This document shows, one piece after another, positions 26,401 to 40,912 of a stretch of DNA of 64,000 bases. The notes under the pieces are model-generated. The model saw only the letters and a program-made list of their open reading frames with translations, ran no database searches and was not told the origin of the DNA. Source of the DNA: Centropus unirufus (taxonomy: Eukaryota; Chordata; Aves; Cuculiformes; Centropidae); assembly GCA_013397695.1 (NCBI GenBank), contig VYZI01000843.1, positions 69,086 through 133,085 of the forward strand, in the 5' to 3' direction. The position numbers and the translations under genes were made by a program. The number at the start of each line of letters is the position of its first letter. The first letter of the stretch is position 1.

Positions 26401-29400
26401 GAAGAAATTCAGCATGGGCTGCTTCATTGAAAGCTGGAGGCACCCAGGAAGGGCAGCCTCCCCTCCTGCATCTTCCACAAGAGGACAAACCTACCCACCA
26501 CCCCCAACCAGCAAAACCCCACCAAGCTGGGCACGCAGACAGTTCTGGCCCCTACCCCCCTTGGCTCTAGCAGCAGAGATAAGGACAACAGCTCCTGACT
26601 CCAGCACATTTGCTGCCAGAGGCAAGCAGAGGCTGGTAAAGCCACCAGGGGAAGGGGATGAGTGGCTCTGCATCTACCTGGGCCCTAGGAAATCAATGCC
26701 TTCCCAGTCTCTGCCTTGCTGGTGGTGTTACTGGGAGCAGGGAGCGTGTTGAAAAAGCAATCCCCATTTTTTAAGATGACTGCAACCCTTCAGCTCTGGG
26801 ATCTGGTCAGTGGCCTCACAGGGCAGCAGAGCGGGTTACCCTCTCCAGTGCCCACTGCCCACTGGCAATCACAGCTCCACAGGGATATACTGAGAAATGC
26901 ATGTTCTGAAAAAACAATGTTTAAGTGTCTAAAATTGGGTACTAAAACAGCTGGATATGTTGCATCTTAATTTTTCTGCATCTCAGTCAATTTTTAAAAT
27001 GGATTCAATACCACTTCATTTCATCAGAGCGCAACAATACATTCATTAGTGCTTATGAATGATTCAGATTCCACAGTACTGAACACCAAAACAGAAATAA
27101 ATATGGATTTCAACTAGGTATAAATAAATTATAGTCCTATCTCCTGAAAAAGAAAAAAAAGTATAAATATTGAATGTTTTCTCAATAAATTAGTCCTGTG
27201 GAGTTAATGTACTGCACAAGGCAGTAAGATCCTGGGGTGAAGCCGTGGAAGAACATGTATTTTAAGACTGCTGTAACTTCCTCCCAGAACAAGTGGGAAG
27301 GACGAGAAAACAAATTTAAGACAGCTAGCCTTGAAATCTCATATTTTTTTGTATTTGCCCACGCAGCCTTTGCAACAGGCAGTGCATTTCTGTGCTGGAG
27401 ACTTAAGAGCTTGCAAAGACCAAACAGGGCATAGAGTTTAAAGATATTTCAGACATTAACCCATTTTTTCACTGTGTACAGATTGCTTCACATCACTTGA
27501 GAAACTAGAAGAAACAAGGTCTACAAAGAATAAAAATAACTGATTGGATCCAGTGCTCCACTACACCTCTCATCTTTACCAAAGTCTGGGATGAGCTTCC
27601 AACAGCACCCTATTGTGGGATCCTGAGAGCAATTGTCCACCAGAAAAAAAACACTTCTTTCTGATTAGGTCAAAATAAAGATGGAGAAACTTTTCCCTTG
27701 TTTTGGCTTGGAACAACATGCATTCTGCAGGCTTGCTTTACACATCAATTAAGAGTTATCCAATTGCTTTCATTTCCAGATCAATGAACACAGGCCTATC
27801 TTCACATCAAAGTCCCTTCTAATTTACAAATCTCCAAAACAACCTTAATTAAAATCTACTTCAATAACGGTTTCCATATAAGGAAGCAGCAAACAAGTGA
27901 AGACCCTGCAGTCTGAAAAGAAACAACTGAAAAGGCTACGACAAAGGCCTACCAAATTTTATCTGGTACAGGGGGGATAAGGAGAGAGTGCCACAGCCTT
28001 TCCCATGCACAACAGGGAAAGAAAAATCACAACACTCAGAGGGATTGGCTTCAAACCAAACAAAAAGAAGGTGCAGCTCCTCCCAGTGTCATGGGATGCT
28101 GCAAACACATGGTGTTTATGTGGGGTGAAGGGGACAGGAACAGGAGACAGGTTAATAGAAATCTACTGAGGATAGCTGATAACGTGGAAGTGACACAGAA
28201 ATTCCCCAGTCTGCAAATGGCTGGAGAATGGGACATCATCCAAGGGAGGCAACAAGTATTCTTGCCCTTCACTGGAGTTTCTCAGCCATATGCTTTTGGA
28301 CTCTACCAGGAAAAAGATGCCAAATGCCAAGCCTCTCACTGGGGCCTGCACAGCCACTGTGGTACTGCCATGCTCACTTCACTCCCAAAAGTGTGTGCGA
28401 ACACCATTCTGTTGTCACACGCCTGAGTTTGCACATGATACTGTTAGTGGACGAAGACTTTACATGCACAGCCATCCTCCAACCGAGGAAACCAAAAGGA
28501 AGGAAACCAAAAGAAGGATCAGCTCAAGATCCACAGTCACAATATTTTGCCCAAGTACCCAAACTACAGGTTCAGCATTGCTGTGTGCTTAACAACGGAG
28601 AGGTCTCCTAGCAGTAGTGAAAACAGCCAATAGAAACCACCTGAGAGGCTTCATAAAAGCTTTACTTCTTGTCTCCTATTGCACTTGTTCCCATAACAGC
28701 TAAGTTTTCCATAAGTGAACAGGTTTAATCCCTCAGTTTTCGTGCTTGTAATCCTCTGAGTTGATGCCTGCACCATTCCAGTTAGAATCAAAAGAAGCAG
28801 CAGGGATCTTACCAACTTTGAAAACCACTCCTATAATGGTTAATCACACTAATGATAATTTGAGCAAATTAGTAGAGCAATAACCATGCAAAACAGATTA
28901 AGCACATGACTGGCAGGAGATGTACAGTCGGTGCCAAGGACAAACACACTCCAGTTCATGAAGCCTCAGAAGCCCAGTCTCACATTACACTGCCTGCCTT
29001 TTAATCTCCTTGGAGCCTCCAGTGGCTATGGCTCCTCCCCATTCCATGCAAATTCTTGGAGAGCTGTCTAAACTGAAGTTTCACTTAATTATTTAAAGCA
29101 AAATTAATGGGGCCTCACGTTTTTTCTACACTAAAGACACCAGAACAGAACAGCTCTATTTTTCTCTTGCTTTCTCACTCGAACCACCCTCCTCAGAGTT
29201 GGTTTATTCTGCCCAGGTGCCATTTCATGGTGTGATAAAGAAGTGAACAGGCAAAAGATAAACACCAAGTCAGAACTATGTTATTGTTGACAATACCCAT
29301 AAACAAAGTTATTAATTATATATGTACTGAAAAAGCTGAGTAAAAGTTATGTGCCCAATGGGGACAGGAATAGCAAAACTATATTTTAAACATTCTCCCC

Positions 29401-30147
29401 AAAGCAGCACACAGCTCACAGCAAAACATGTGAACTACTAAAACTATATGCTTAACAGCACTGACTCAACTCTCAGAAGCTATAAAGTGCTAAACTCCTC
29501 TCTAAAGAGATTTTCATTACAGCAGACTGACATTTTAAACTGCATTCATAGCCTCTTGGCCTCATCCCTAGGTGCAAAGCCTGCCTGTAGCTTTGCAAAA
29601 GGCAGTACAACAACTTGTGTACATAAAGTGCATCGTGCATTTCATAGCAGATATTCTATTAGAATAAACAAAGAAAATTAATTTGAAGTCTGAGCTCCCA
29701 AATACTGTTGAGCTTGAGGAGTTCTACGTATGAAGTGTGATTATTCTTGAAGGCTGTCCTATGTCCTTCAAGTACAATTCCAGTGTGCAACATGCATGCA
29801 AAGCCACGCAATCCTACCTCAGTGAAGTGCCCCTTATGTTTACAGAGCCAGCGATTTACAGATAAAAAGTACTTTTGGGGAAGATTTTGCAACTTATATC
29901 CCTACCACCATTGCAGGCAATGCTTTTATTCTTCTATAAAAAGAACTTGTTAGTAATCTATGTTCTGTGTATCAACTTCACAGTGACAGTGAGGTTATGG
30001 TACCAGTCCTGGAGGTTTAAATCTGGCCCTTCAATATTGTAACTTCTGATGAGCACAAAAAAGCCCTTTGTACTCTAGTTGTATTTATAGAAAAAAAAAA
30101 TGCTTTACTGATGGGAGTCAGTGGTATGTAACCTGTGGACATCACTC

Positions 30148-30279
30148 CTAGGCCAGGCTGGGTGGAGCTTTGGGCAAGCTGATGCAGTGGTACGTGTCTC
30201 TGCCCACGGCAGAGGGGTTGGAACTGGATGGGCATTAAGGTCCCTTCCAACCCAAAACATTCTATGATTCTATGAAAGC
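30148..30279 (+). mobile_element. CR1 LINE 3' terminal fragment
   Basis: This short copy begins around CCTAGGCCAGGCTGGGTGGA, includes GCAGAGGGGTTGGAACTGGA and CCCTTCCAACCCAAAACATT, and ends CTATGATTCTATGA. It has an intact avian CR1 3' end, is strongly 5'-truncated, and is antisense to NEO1. Confidence 0.93.
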
Positions 30280-33200
30280 CCACAGAAGAAAATGTTGAGT
30301 CAGCACCTGAAAACAAGCAAGGTTAGCAGAGCTGCCAAAAAGCAGGACTGATTAGAAAAACATTAGCCGTAAGCGCATCCTGCCATTTATTAACCATCAC
30401 CTGGCCTCCTGTGAGCCGGGTTTCCTTCCATCCAACATCTAGGATCATGTCTACGTCTCGTTATAGGTCCCATTCCAGTACCCTTCTGAGAGAAGAACCT
30501 CAGAAGCATTGTCGAAGAGTGCAAAAGAACTTTATTCCACAGATCACACCTGCCTCCAAGGTCTTCACAACTCCTACCAAAAAATAGCAAGTTTACCTTT
30601 AATCAGCACTAAAACTAAAGAAGCCACGTTAACTGAAGGAATCAAAACTCTGTAGACTCTTGATTTTAAATTATTCTCATCATGAAGACAAACTAATTAA
30701 CTGCAAGGCTGAGCAGGGAATAAGTCACCACAGATAACAGACCGCCTCCTCACAACAAATTACACCCAAGTGTTTCATCTCTGTAACTTTGGTAGGAACT
30801 GCCCTGCCAAGGACTAGAGTTTTTATAATGAGACATCTACTAACTGCAATAATCTAGCTCCCATTAGAGACATAAATTATCTGGTAGTATGTGAGCCAGC
30901 ATAACCATCATAAAGATTTAACTTGAACGATGGTATGTGTATGCTTTATGGTATGGCGTCTCTCTAGGGACTTACGTAATGCATGGTGTTCCTCAGCATT
31001 TCCATTTTAGCATCACCCTCAGATTTCATCATGAAATTTGGTGGTGCACAAACACAGAAGTGTCTGTTGAAATGGAAAAAAAATTGAAAACGTAGAAATC
31101 CAAGAATGAAAATTCAAGCTTGATTCAACCAATTAAACATGGAAGGATGACCCTGATAAACAGAAAGAAATACTTGCCACTTAGGGCACAATTTCTATAA
31201 AAAGAGCTCTCACTTAGAGGAAGATGACATTTTAATAAGCTACTTAGTTCACACGTTCAAAGCTCTTGGAATTCTCTGGCATATGTAACTTAAAAATTAC
31301 AACTGAATCTTTCAGCTTTTACTGTTTAATTGAAATTATGTGATCGCTGTCTGATGGGGAACAAAAACAATAATGAATCTCTCCTTTGACTATATCTACT
31401 ATATCCTTAATCCTTAACAAGCACCCAAGTGGACTTGGAACCACAAAAGACCTGGGCTACCCTTCCCTGTGTGAAACACAGGCATTCCTAATGCCAGGTC
31501 AGTTGCGATGAGGGGCAACATCCCGCACCATATTCATTACTCCTCCTGCCTAAGGCAAAAGGAACCTCTCATGTAGTGCATCACATATAATACAGACACA
31601 TGACACATGATACAACAGAATTCATGGAATTGGAGCTTTCGGTTCCATGTAATGTAAAGGAAGACACATCATCCAGAATCAAGGTGGAAACATGGTACAC
31701 AGGATGGAGATGGCAGGGTTCACTGCTTGCTTTCCCAAAGTGGAGGGCTCATCTCAAGGGTGGTATTTCTGATGGAGATTTTTCTGGAGGAAGCAGCATC
31801 CTGCATGGAAGCCTGGGAAGGGCTGCTAAGGCAGGCCTGACTGCCCAGTATGGCATCGTGTTTCCCCTCTTCCCAGCGGACAGCATTCCAGACTCCATCA
31901 GCACTGACTGACCTCAGAACCAGGGCAGCAAACCTCAAGTCAGGTACAGACAAACATCTCCAAATATGAAACTTAGTAAAAAATGTGTGTTTTCTGTAAC
32001 CAACTGTATAGGCCACAGGCATTGATAGCAACCTTAGCTAATTCTGTTAAAAGGTATGCTGTGGGAGAAAGTATTTCCTCCCATGTAGCAGCAGCTGGTT
32101 CAAACCCCGTTAATATGACCTTAATTTATTAGAAATTCTAGCCAAAAGAGAAACAGGCTTTTACAATTCCCTTAGTTCAATATCAGTTTCTACATTGGAG
32201 ATATTTAAGACACTGCTGCTTAATTTAGTAACATTTTCATTATCCCCAAGGATTACTCAAGAGCATTTACAAGGAAAACCATTTGTGTGAATTGTATGGG
32301 TTACTGATAATTTGGTTTTGTCTTTCTTAATGGTATTATATATACATATATAAAAATAAATCACAAAGCTTTTTTAAAATTTAAAGTGCCCCTCATCTTC
32401 CTTGCCTGTGTTGTTCTGGGAGCACCACTTCCAAGGAATTCAGTTACAGGCACTTAGCCAAAAGGATCTAATCTTTGTCCCCATTAACACTTAACTATTT
32501 TGGGCTGGTTTGCACTGGGCAACTATGCAACATCTATGTAACAAAATTTTTCCAAAGATAAGTGAATTGTCTAGTGAGTTACAGATGTTTCATGTAGAAT
32601 AACCTCATGATCAATGGTTGTCCGGTACCCAGAAAAGATGCTCTATAGTGCAAAAGCCTACCTGACAGCATTGTGCTGTTACCACTGCTGGGCTGTTCCT
32701 GACAGCTTTTTCCGTGCCCAAATCCAGAGAACTGCCACATTCATGGTCCTTCCTGCTGGTTAGTGGGAAGTCCCCACTGCTGGGAAGCGCACATGCTGCG
32801 CGCTGCTGTTCCTGGATGAAGCATGGGTGTGACATTCCCAGTCACAGCAGGATCAAAGCATGGGAGTGATATCAGGTTCCCAAACACAGCCTTCCCCATC
32901 CTGTGCCAGAAGCTTTGGTGAGATGCTACCACCCATTTCTGGTTCCTCACCCCTGCCTGTCAGTGGGTAGACAGCATGTTCTGAAGGTTGAACATACCAC
33001 ATTTGCACCTCTGCAGCACACTTCAAACCAAACCCACCTGTTACTGTAAAGAGTGCCTACTTTGAGAGGTGCCCACACGCCCTCAACCACCTGTGGATGG
33101 CTCACTCGGAGGGGATGCACCTCTACAAGGCACACACAACACACTGCCCTGACTAGCAGGTTTCGGTCATCACTATTGACCACAGGCATTGGAATCCACT

Positions 33201-36200
33201 CACGCATGCAGCACAGAGGACAGCTGTCTGCTCAACCCTGACCCCAGGCAAGGGGCTGCCCTAAGCTCAGAGTGTCTGACCCCTTTCAACATGGAAAAAT
33301 CAAGAGGAAGCAGCAGGGTAGAGAACAGGGCTTAGAAAACCTCCCCAGTGATGCTCATTGCAACTTTCTGCTTTCATTCTCCTGTAACACCACCGCTGAA
33401 TTTAAACATCTGCACTGCTACATGGGAACCCTCCTTCAAAATTCTAGCAAAACTCATTTGTCACTTTTTTTAAAATACAATGAGGTATTTAAATACAGTG
33501 AGAAAAGGAGGTTTTGTGCCCCTATTAAGAATCGCAGCAAGCTTCTTCAACAAGCTTTACTGTATTATGTCTCTGTAATATTGCAGACAAAAAACAAACC
33601 AGGTGTGGTGTTTTGCACAATGCAAAGAACAACTTATTTCTGTGTAAGTTTACATTTAGGATCCGAAATTACACATCTCACACAGCTGGGTAGTTTTGGC
33701 ACCCAGGTAAAGCCTGAGCAATTGATGTAGTCTTAACATACAGCTACCTCTCCACTCCATGTGTGTTTCTGTGTATTTGGTTAGAACTTACTCAGCAGCA
33801 ACATTACCCTTGAACACAAAGGTGACACAGGCAAAATTCACCCAAAAAGTATATTTATATTTAGTCGAATTTACAAGTAAACCATACAACTCCAACGAAC
33901 ACCAGACTATACTTAGTAGCAGCAGCAAGGGCAGTTGAAAGGCTCTTCAGATAATCCAGCAAAGTGCAGTGCTCCTGACCAAAATCACAGCGAGCCCAGC
34001 TCCTACACCTTCCCAAGTCAGACCCCTCTGACTCACCACATTTCTTTTGTATTCCTGCAGAACCAGGTCTTGTTAATGGAAGTCACAATACAGTTTCCAG
34101 GGAAATAAATAACCTGTACAAAGCTGAGGTCATTCTTGTAACTATGAACAGCTCTCCCCAGCCCAAGTTCTGCGATAATCAGAAAGGACAACACTTAGTC
34201 CCAGGTACCCGCCTTTGATAGCATAGGTTTAGTGCAGTATCTTCTCAATCTATAATTGAAGTGCAACCAATTATCAAGATACAGCACTGAGCTTAATTAG
34301 AAACAGAAATCAATGAAGATAATCTAGAAGGCAGGAGGAAGGTTTTAGCAATTTTCAGTGTCAGTTCAAATTTCTTCCCTAGCATTGTTTCCCATAATAA
34401 TGAAAGCTAAATGCAAAAATCATTCACCCAGACATATGGTTCCATTGCTACAGGGTTTAATGCACTCTCCAACTATCTACAGTTCCCAGAGAAGGATGGC
34501 GTTATCTCTCACCAAAGCCTCTGCCACAGATGAGGCCATGGTCAGAAGTCTGTGGGAAGGTAGCCTAAGATTATGCTAAGGCTCTTCTACAGCAAGGAAA
34601 CTGAGTGGACAGACAGGATGCTCTTTGCAATCTCAATAGTTAAACAAGGCACCCATGCCTGAAAATCCCACAGAAGTCAGCCTCTTTCCTATGCACTAAG
34701 CTTACAAACAGTCCTTTTACAATGTTTTTGAGAAGTTTAAAAGTATGTTTAAAATGTGAGGTTTGAAATAAAGCTACAGGGAAAGGGCCACAGGTTTTAA
34801 CTGCCCGCATACTGCCTGGCGCATTGTCCCCTTATTTGCGTTCTTTGAGGGGAGTATTTAACCCAAGTCCTGTTTTGCAGCAGCCATGTGAAGGGGAGCC
34901 TTTGTCCAAACTGCTTTTATAGCCTCAACTGCTTTCAACTGCACCAGTCCTAAACACAAACAACAGTAAATAAAGCCATATATAAAATCAGAAAAGAATT
35001 CACATATTAATAGCAACACAATCACTAGTTTTTAAAGCCAAAATCTTCAAATACAGTCTTTTTTGCTAGAATAAAGCTTTGCCATTAGCATAAGGCTTCT
35101 TGGTTGCAGTGAAATTATTTCCAGCATTTTTTTTTTCAAAGCACAAAATTGATAACTCTAAAAACACGTCTGCTATTGTTTTTTCCATGCAATTTGCCCT
35201 GACAGCACAAATGTAGCAGTGTTCAGCCAGTTGCCATGTGCAACCTCCAGCTTATAGCTACAGACACCCAAAATAAAGCTTTCCTCTAATCTTATTTTTA
35301 TTTATGTACACTAACACAACAAGGTATTTAATGCCTTGTAGTTAAAAGTTACACTATCAGACATGGAATGCAGTCCTAGTTGACTCAAAAGCCAACTTTC
35401 TGCTATGCTAAAAAAAATGGAAAGGTAATAACACAGACAACAAAAAAAGAACAATTCTGACTCTTCTCACACGAATGTAGTGATTTGTTTATTTTAAAGA
35501 GTTCAGATCTGTCGTATTAATTTTATTTAAAAAGACAATGGAATTTTTTTTGGTTTATTATTTTCTGCTCAATAATGATGTGCAGTAAATATTTCAATAG
35601 ATGGAGGAAACCCCCACCAAACACATTATCTGCCTCCTGAGCACTGAAACGGGTGGCAGGATGCTCACACAGCGATCTGACTCGCGTCACAACTCCCAGG
35701 GGCACTGGGCACAGCAACAAATGTGAAGTATTTGCCAGATGAAAAATGAACTTGTAACCCTCTTGGTATTTAACTGCTATACGGCTCTGCCAGGCCACAG
35801 GTTTTAGACAGAACAGAAGCCAGCCGACTGCATTTTAAATACATTCAATAGTTGTTTCCCCAGCTTCTCTTTCATTATTTCCACTCTTATCTAATGGAAA
35901 TACTACAGATTTTTTCATTGCTGTTGAGAGCAAAACACATTTTTCCAGTCCTCTCAATTCACTACATGTGTGGTAAACAAGCCCAGAACCCAGCACCTTT
36001 CCTCCTGCCACCAGTACTAACACAGTCACAGCTGAAAAAATCTGACTTTGTACCAAAGACTTTCAGACATCAAATCATTGTCCCCCTTCACAGGGACCAA
36101 CCTACCCTGGCACAGAGGTGCCTTCAAGGTGCCTGGCACAAGACAGCAATGATGGACACTTTCCATGCTCAAGGACAACTCAAGAAAAAGAGAGCTCTAG

Positions 36201-36761
36201 ACACATTTATCCATCTGGCATTTGTTGTTGCCTTTCCAATAGAGATGGAAGTCAAATGTTAGCTTTAGGGGCTAGGGCTCTCAGCCGCAGGTCTCCCTCC
36301 AGGATGTTCTGAGTTCTCTCCTATCTTCAAACCACTTAAATGTGCAAGTCAAAAAAGTCTGTGCATGACAGGTCCAGAAAACCACCAATTTGAGGACACA
36401 TAACTAGAAACCTTTTCAGTAACTCTGATGTAGAGCAACCTTGCGTGTTTGCTTCAAGACTTCTCACTTGTGACAAGAGGAAGGTGTGTGTTGTCAAGGG
36501 AAAGGCCTGGGAACTGTGGTTCAAACAGATCCATTGCTGAGCCGTTCCAGTCTGTTGCTCCTCAAACTATTTCAGTCAAAGTGATCTAAGGTACCTCAAA
36601 AAGCCTGGCTTGAGCTAAACGGAGTGCCTTAGAGCTCACACAAAACAGCTGAGCCCACAGATGAGAAATGGGAGGGAGACGTGGAGAAGTGCCTGCCTTC
36701 CCAGTGGGTGCCACATGATGAGGGAGCTCAGAACAATGTGTCCCTCCGCAAGAACAGAATT

Positions 36762-37083
36762 AATCATGGAATGGTTTGGGTTGGAAGGGACCTCAAAGCC
36801 CATCCAGTTCCAAACCCCCAGCCACCTTCAGGGATACCTTCCACTGGACCAGGGTGCCCCAAGTCCCATCCAACCTGGCCTTTAACACCTCCAGGGGTGG
36901 GGCAGCCACCACTGCTTTGGGCAACCTGGGCCAGTGCCCTGCCCACTACCAGAGGAAAACGTTTCTTCCCAAAATTGCACTTCAACCTTCCCTTTTTCAG
37001 TCTAAAACTGCTCCCCTCATCCTATCCCTGCCCTCCCTGATGAAGAGCCCCTACCCAGCTCTCTTGTACGCCCCCTGTTAATG
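36762..37083 (-). mobile_element. CR1 LINE 3' fragment
   Basis: The reverse-complement CR1 opens near TCATGGAATGGTTTGGGTTG and runs through CCTCAAAGCCCATCCAGTTC, CACTGGACCAGGGTGCCCCA, TTTCTTCCCAAAATTGCACT and CCTGATGAAGAGCCCCTACC. About 320 bases remain, in the same sense as NEO1. Three overlapping open frames (36661-37081) are its translations. Confidence 0.93.
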
Positions 37084-40000
37084 CCAGCTGGCTGATCTAA
37101 GCTGTACCAAAACGAATCACCATATAAGACTTATCTCAGATTTTTAGTATTTTTAATTCCCTGTGCATTTCTCAAAAATCCCCTTTGCACCATCTCAAGG
37201 AACATTTAGGTTTAACAAAGGGCTGGATTTCAAGAAAGTTTCATGGGTAGATGGACAAGAATGTTACTAATGACAAAAACAGGTATTCATTTATGAGTCT
37301 TTCCTTTGTCCCCCTCAAGAAATGTAGGCTACATAAAAACCATACTCTTTCTTTTCTCCAAACCCACCTGAAATTTGAAACATTTCTCAACGAAAAGCAC
37401 TTTTGGCACCACTATTTACTTTCACCCAGTGTGAAATACTGTTTCACCCTGTATTTTTAGGACTTGTACTGAACATCTGTGGCCTATTCTTAGAACAGCC
37501 TTCAACATATTCCATTAATTTTCCACCATCCTCTGAATAAAACAGAATTCTCCAACCTCTGGCACCCAAGTACATTTTGTAGATAAAGCTTGAGGAAACA
37601 GATTTATGTAACGTGCTTCTGGCCCCTTAAGCACCTTTCTAGACAAGTGCTCCTTTCCGGTTAAAGCCATTTTTCCAGATTCAGTCCTTAATCTATGTAG
37701 GGAAAGTATATCAAAGTAAACCAAGCATTAGAGCAATAGAAGGCTCCTCTAACACTAATTTTTTTTAATTACATAGGGTAGCTTGTCCAATAGACCAGCT
37801 CCAGGTATATGAAACAGATGGTATCTTTATACCAATAGAAGCAGAGTAAAGCGCATCAGTTTAAGGTAACATTTATCTGAATTCAAAATGGTGCCAATTT
37901 AACAGAGAAAACTCTTGGACTCCTGAGGCTGATCAGTTCACATACTTGTACGCAGCTGGAAAAAAATTGTTTCCAATTATCTACTCCATGTAAACACACA
38001 ACAGCACAGCAAAACACACAACTGGGTAAAGTTGCTGACTACCCACAAATTCCAGTCAATCCACACCTGGCACCACAGGGAAATCTCCAGTGAGAGGGAT
38101 CACCAGGAATGCCATTTCTCTTTAACCATCCTAACAATGCCAAATAGTGCCACCTTGTGCACCCATAAGCAGAGATTAAAACAGGTCTCATCAAACTGCC
38201 ACTGTGCAATGTTAACTGAAGGAAAAAAACACCTGATTGCCTTAGCACAACCTCCTGGACGCTACCGAAAGAGCCAAACCAGCCCAGGTGCTTCGGGAGA
38301 AAGCTTTGCAGAAAAATAGATGAGGTGAAGAAATTAAATACTCAAAGAAACAAACAAACAAAAAAATGGATTTCTTGTATGAACTTCTGCCAAACTAATT
38401 TCTAAGAATGACAGAAATAGCTTAGCTTGAATTAAGCAAAATCAGCCACTTACTAGGTCTGAAGAGGTGCCAGTTTTTTCTATTGTAGAAGAAATTGACA
38501 TAGCAACAGAGAACAGTTACTCAAACTATTCAACCCTTCACCAGATTACAATCATACAGAAATGCAATTACTCTCTACAGTGACTGCTCAAAGGAAAGTA
38601 GAATCAAGAATTAGTAAAATCAGAAAAGCCACTTCCCCAAATGCATTCTGTATAGTCTGTACTATATCTTAATACTCAAGCACAGAAAGAAATCCTTTTT
38701 TGTTTGCACCAGGCACATAAGAAAAAATCACCACAAAGGAACTGGTAGAACATATTCCAAATCTTTACATCCAGCTTAAGAAATCCCTTCCATTATTTTA
38801 GGGAAAGAGCCAAGAGTGATGTAACCTCAAGGTCACTTTCACCCCCAAGTAACCTGGCCGTTCAGCCTGCATTAAGGCTATAATCTCAGTCTCATCTATG
38901 GCTTTCCTAGCTTAATTGTATCCTATCATCTATATTATCAATTTGTGCCATAGCCTATTAAACTCAAAGCTTCACACCAATTCTGCAAAACAAGTCAGTT
39001 GGAGCAGCATTAAAAACAGCACACAGGGAGCTGCATAAAACTGTCAAAGTGCTGTGAAGCACTAAGCATGTCAGTCTTCAAATGACAGAGCACCTATCTT
39101 TTTTATTCTGGCCCAAGAAACAAGGTGGGAGGAGTGAGGGGGGTTGGCAGACATGGCTCTGCATGGCCAGAGTTTTTTTGGCTTTCAAGCACTTGGAGTC
39201 ACAACAGAGCTACACTGCATTGAGCAGATCTCACAGAGAAGGTGTTTGTCGGTCTTCTCCAGCTTTCAAAGCCAGGCAGAGCTTGCTAAATGCTTATGGG
39301 CCAGCAACCTACAGAAAGCAGAACATGTGCTCAGAAAGTGAGTTCCAAGATTGCAGGGAACAAAACAGAAGGTGAAGCTGCAGGGAGCAGGTAACAGTGC
39401 AAAGTGAGCACTGGCCACTGGCACTGGAACTCTGGAGATTGTTCCCCCAACATGTTCACTAATCCGCATCGCATGTCCAGTTTTGCACAGCCATGTTCAA
39501 ATACAGCTGTGACAGCACAGAAGTGCTGTGGACACCAACAGAAACCTTTCGCACTCCACTTCCCTAGAGAGGAAGGCTTTAACTGTTCAATACTGAGCAG
39601 CTCAAACATCAACTTTCTTTGAAAACATGCTGCCCCTTTTCAATATTTTCCTTTCAAACCCAAATGACCCTGCCTAGCTCCTCTGTATCACAATCCAGAA
39701 GCTCTAGGTAAGACAGGCAAAGTGTATCACCTTAAATGCAAATGCCTCAGCTACTTGACTTTGTCCAGTTTTCACAGGTTGTGTTGATGGAGCAGTTGGA
39801 ATTCTGCTGACAGCCTTTGTACACCTCATGGTATAAGAGCAGCTACCACACAAAGTAAAATAATCCTTTATTTTGTTGTGAAGCTTTCTCAGGTAGAATC
39901 CTTCCTCCACGGTTGTTCCGTTGACCCTGTCAGATACTTTTGAGACAAACTTTCCAGTACAACAGCCCATTGTAAAATAAATCAGTCAAATCATTACAAG

Positions 40001-40775
40001 GACACAGCATGCATGGACCATGTAAATTCTATATGAAGAATTTTAAATCAGTATTAAGATCCAATGAGTAACAGAAAAGACAGATTTCCCAATGGAATGT
40101 AATAAAGGTGAAGAAGCCAAAGTGATACCTATTTTTTCCTGCTCCTTAACAAGTCTACCTTATTTGCACAGGTTATGTTAGATGTTTTGAAACTCCCGTC
40201 ATGAACATTTCAGTGCTGTTTCTAGTAAAAATAGCTTTCAGGAGTAATCAAGAAGTTATACACAAATAAATCAAAGTGTTACTAAATAAAAGCATCAGCT
40301 TTCATCTTCTCTCAAGCTCTGTGGAAACAACAGAATATATGGATCATAAAGAATACTTTATACACGTCCTTTCTAAGGAAGCCCTAAGGAACAGTACTGT
40401 AGATCAGCCTTCAGACGGGATTAGCCACATGGTGTCTGCTCTCTTTCTGAAACGTCTGTGGCAATGACCACATTTAATATTATATCAGCATATACAGCAG
40501 CTGGTAACTGTGCTCAAGATGCATTATATAAGCATATTCCTCATCTGAATATTGATGCAATTATCAGCATTTTGAATAATAAGCGACAGCAACACATAAC
40601 ACATTATAATAGAACTGGGGGGAAGGTTTGTTATTGGGGTTTTTGCTTTTTAGTTGGGTGTTTTGTTTGTTTTAAAAATGGGGCACAAAACCCCAACAGG
40701 GACTTTAACTGACCCCACAATAAAATTCATGTGAGAAAGTCATGTGGAGATGTGACAATTAAATTTTTGACCTAC

Positions 40776-40912
40776 CTTGAACTGTCAGTTCTGCCTGGGC
40801 CTCAATTGTCTCATTTCCATTCTCCGCAATGCAAGTATACGTCCCAGCATCCTCTTCCATCACATCCCTGATCTCCAGGCTGCCTCCCGCAAGCAGAAAA
40901 AACCTTTCAGAG
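40776..40912 (-). CDS. NEO1: Neogenin exon encoding second half of Ig domain 3
   Basis: The minus-strand exon starts after CCATTTTTACAG (AG at 40914-40913) and ends before GTAGGT (GT at 40775-40774). It is 137 bases, entering in phase 2 and leaving in phase 1, with 45 whole codons. It completes Ig3: the peptide has SERFFLLAGGSLEI, the D-x-G-x-Y-x-C signature DAGTYTC (cysteine at residue 28) that pairs with the cysteine in 49229-49382, and the closing strand EAQAELTVQ. An N-glycosylation site NET is at residues 34-36. LLAGG, DAGTY and EAQAELTVQ are near-identical to remembered vertebrate neogenin. Its downstream partner exon is 29 kb away. The open frame continues upstream past the acceptor, and the exon edge is set by the polypyrimidine tract and by the phase match to the preceding exon. 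Confidence 0.95.

Larger units (their letters stand above)
11749..40775 (-). other. NEO1: NEO1 29-kb intron between Ig3 and Ig4
   Basis: This is the largest complete intron in the window, 29,027 bases, phase 1. It carries CR1 fragments at about 14040-14370, 21123-21790, 22110-22990, 23970-24395, 30148-30279 and 36762-37083, a purine-rich tract at 25940-26400, and short A or CA runs. Open frames up to about 150 codons occur, but each either lies in a CR1 or has low-complexity composition without a domain. Between the listed repeats I see only unique non-coding sequence. Confidence 0.85.

Noticed and set aside
26032..26478. 148-codon minus-strand open frame
   Set aside because: Its Leu/Ser/Cys/Phe bias is explained by the purine-rich plus strand. 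No domain, start context or splice evidence.
33272..33730. 152-codon plus-strand open frame
   Set aside because: No recognisable domain, and its composition is like translated intron.
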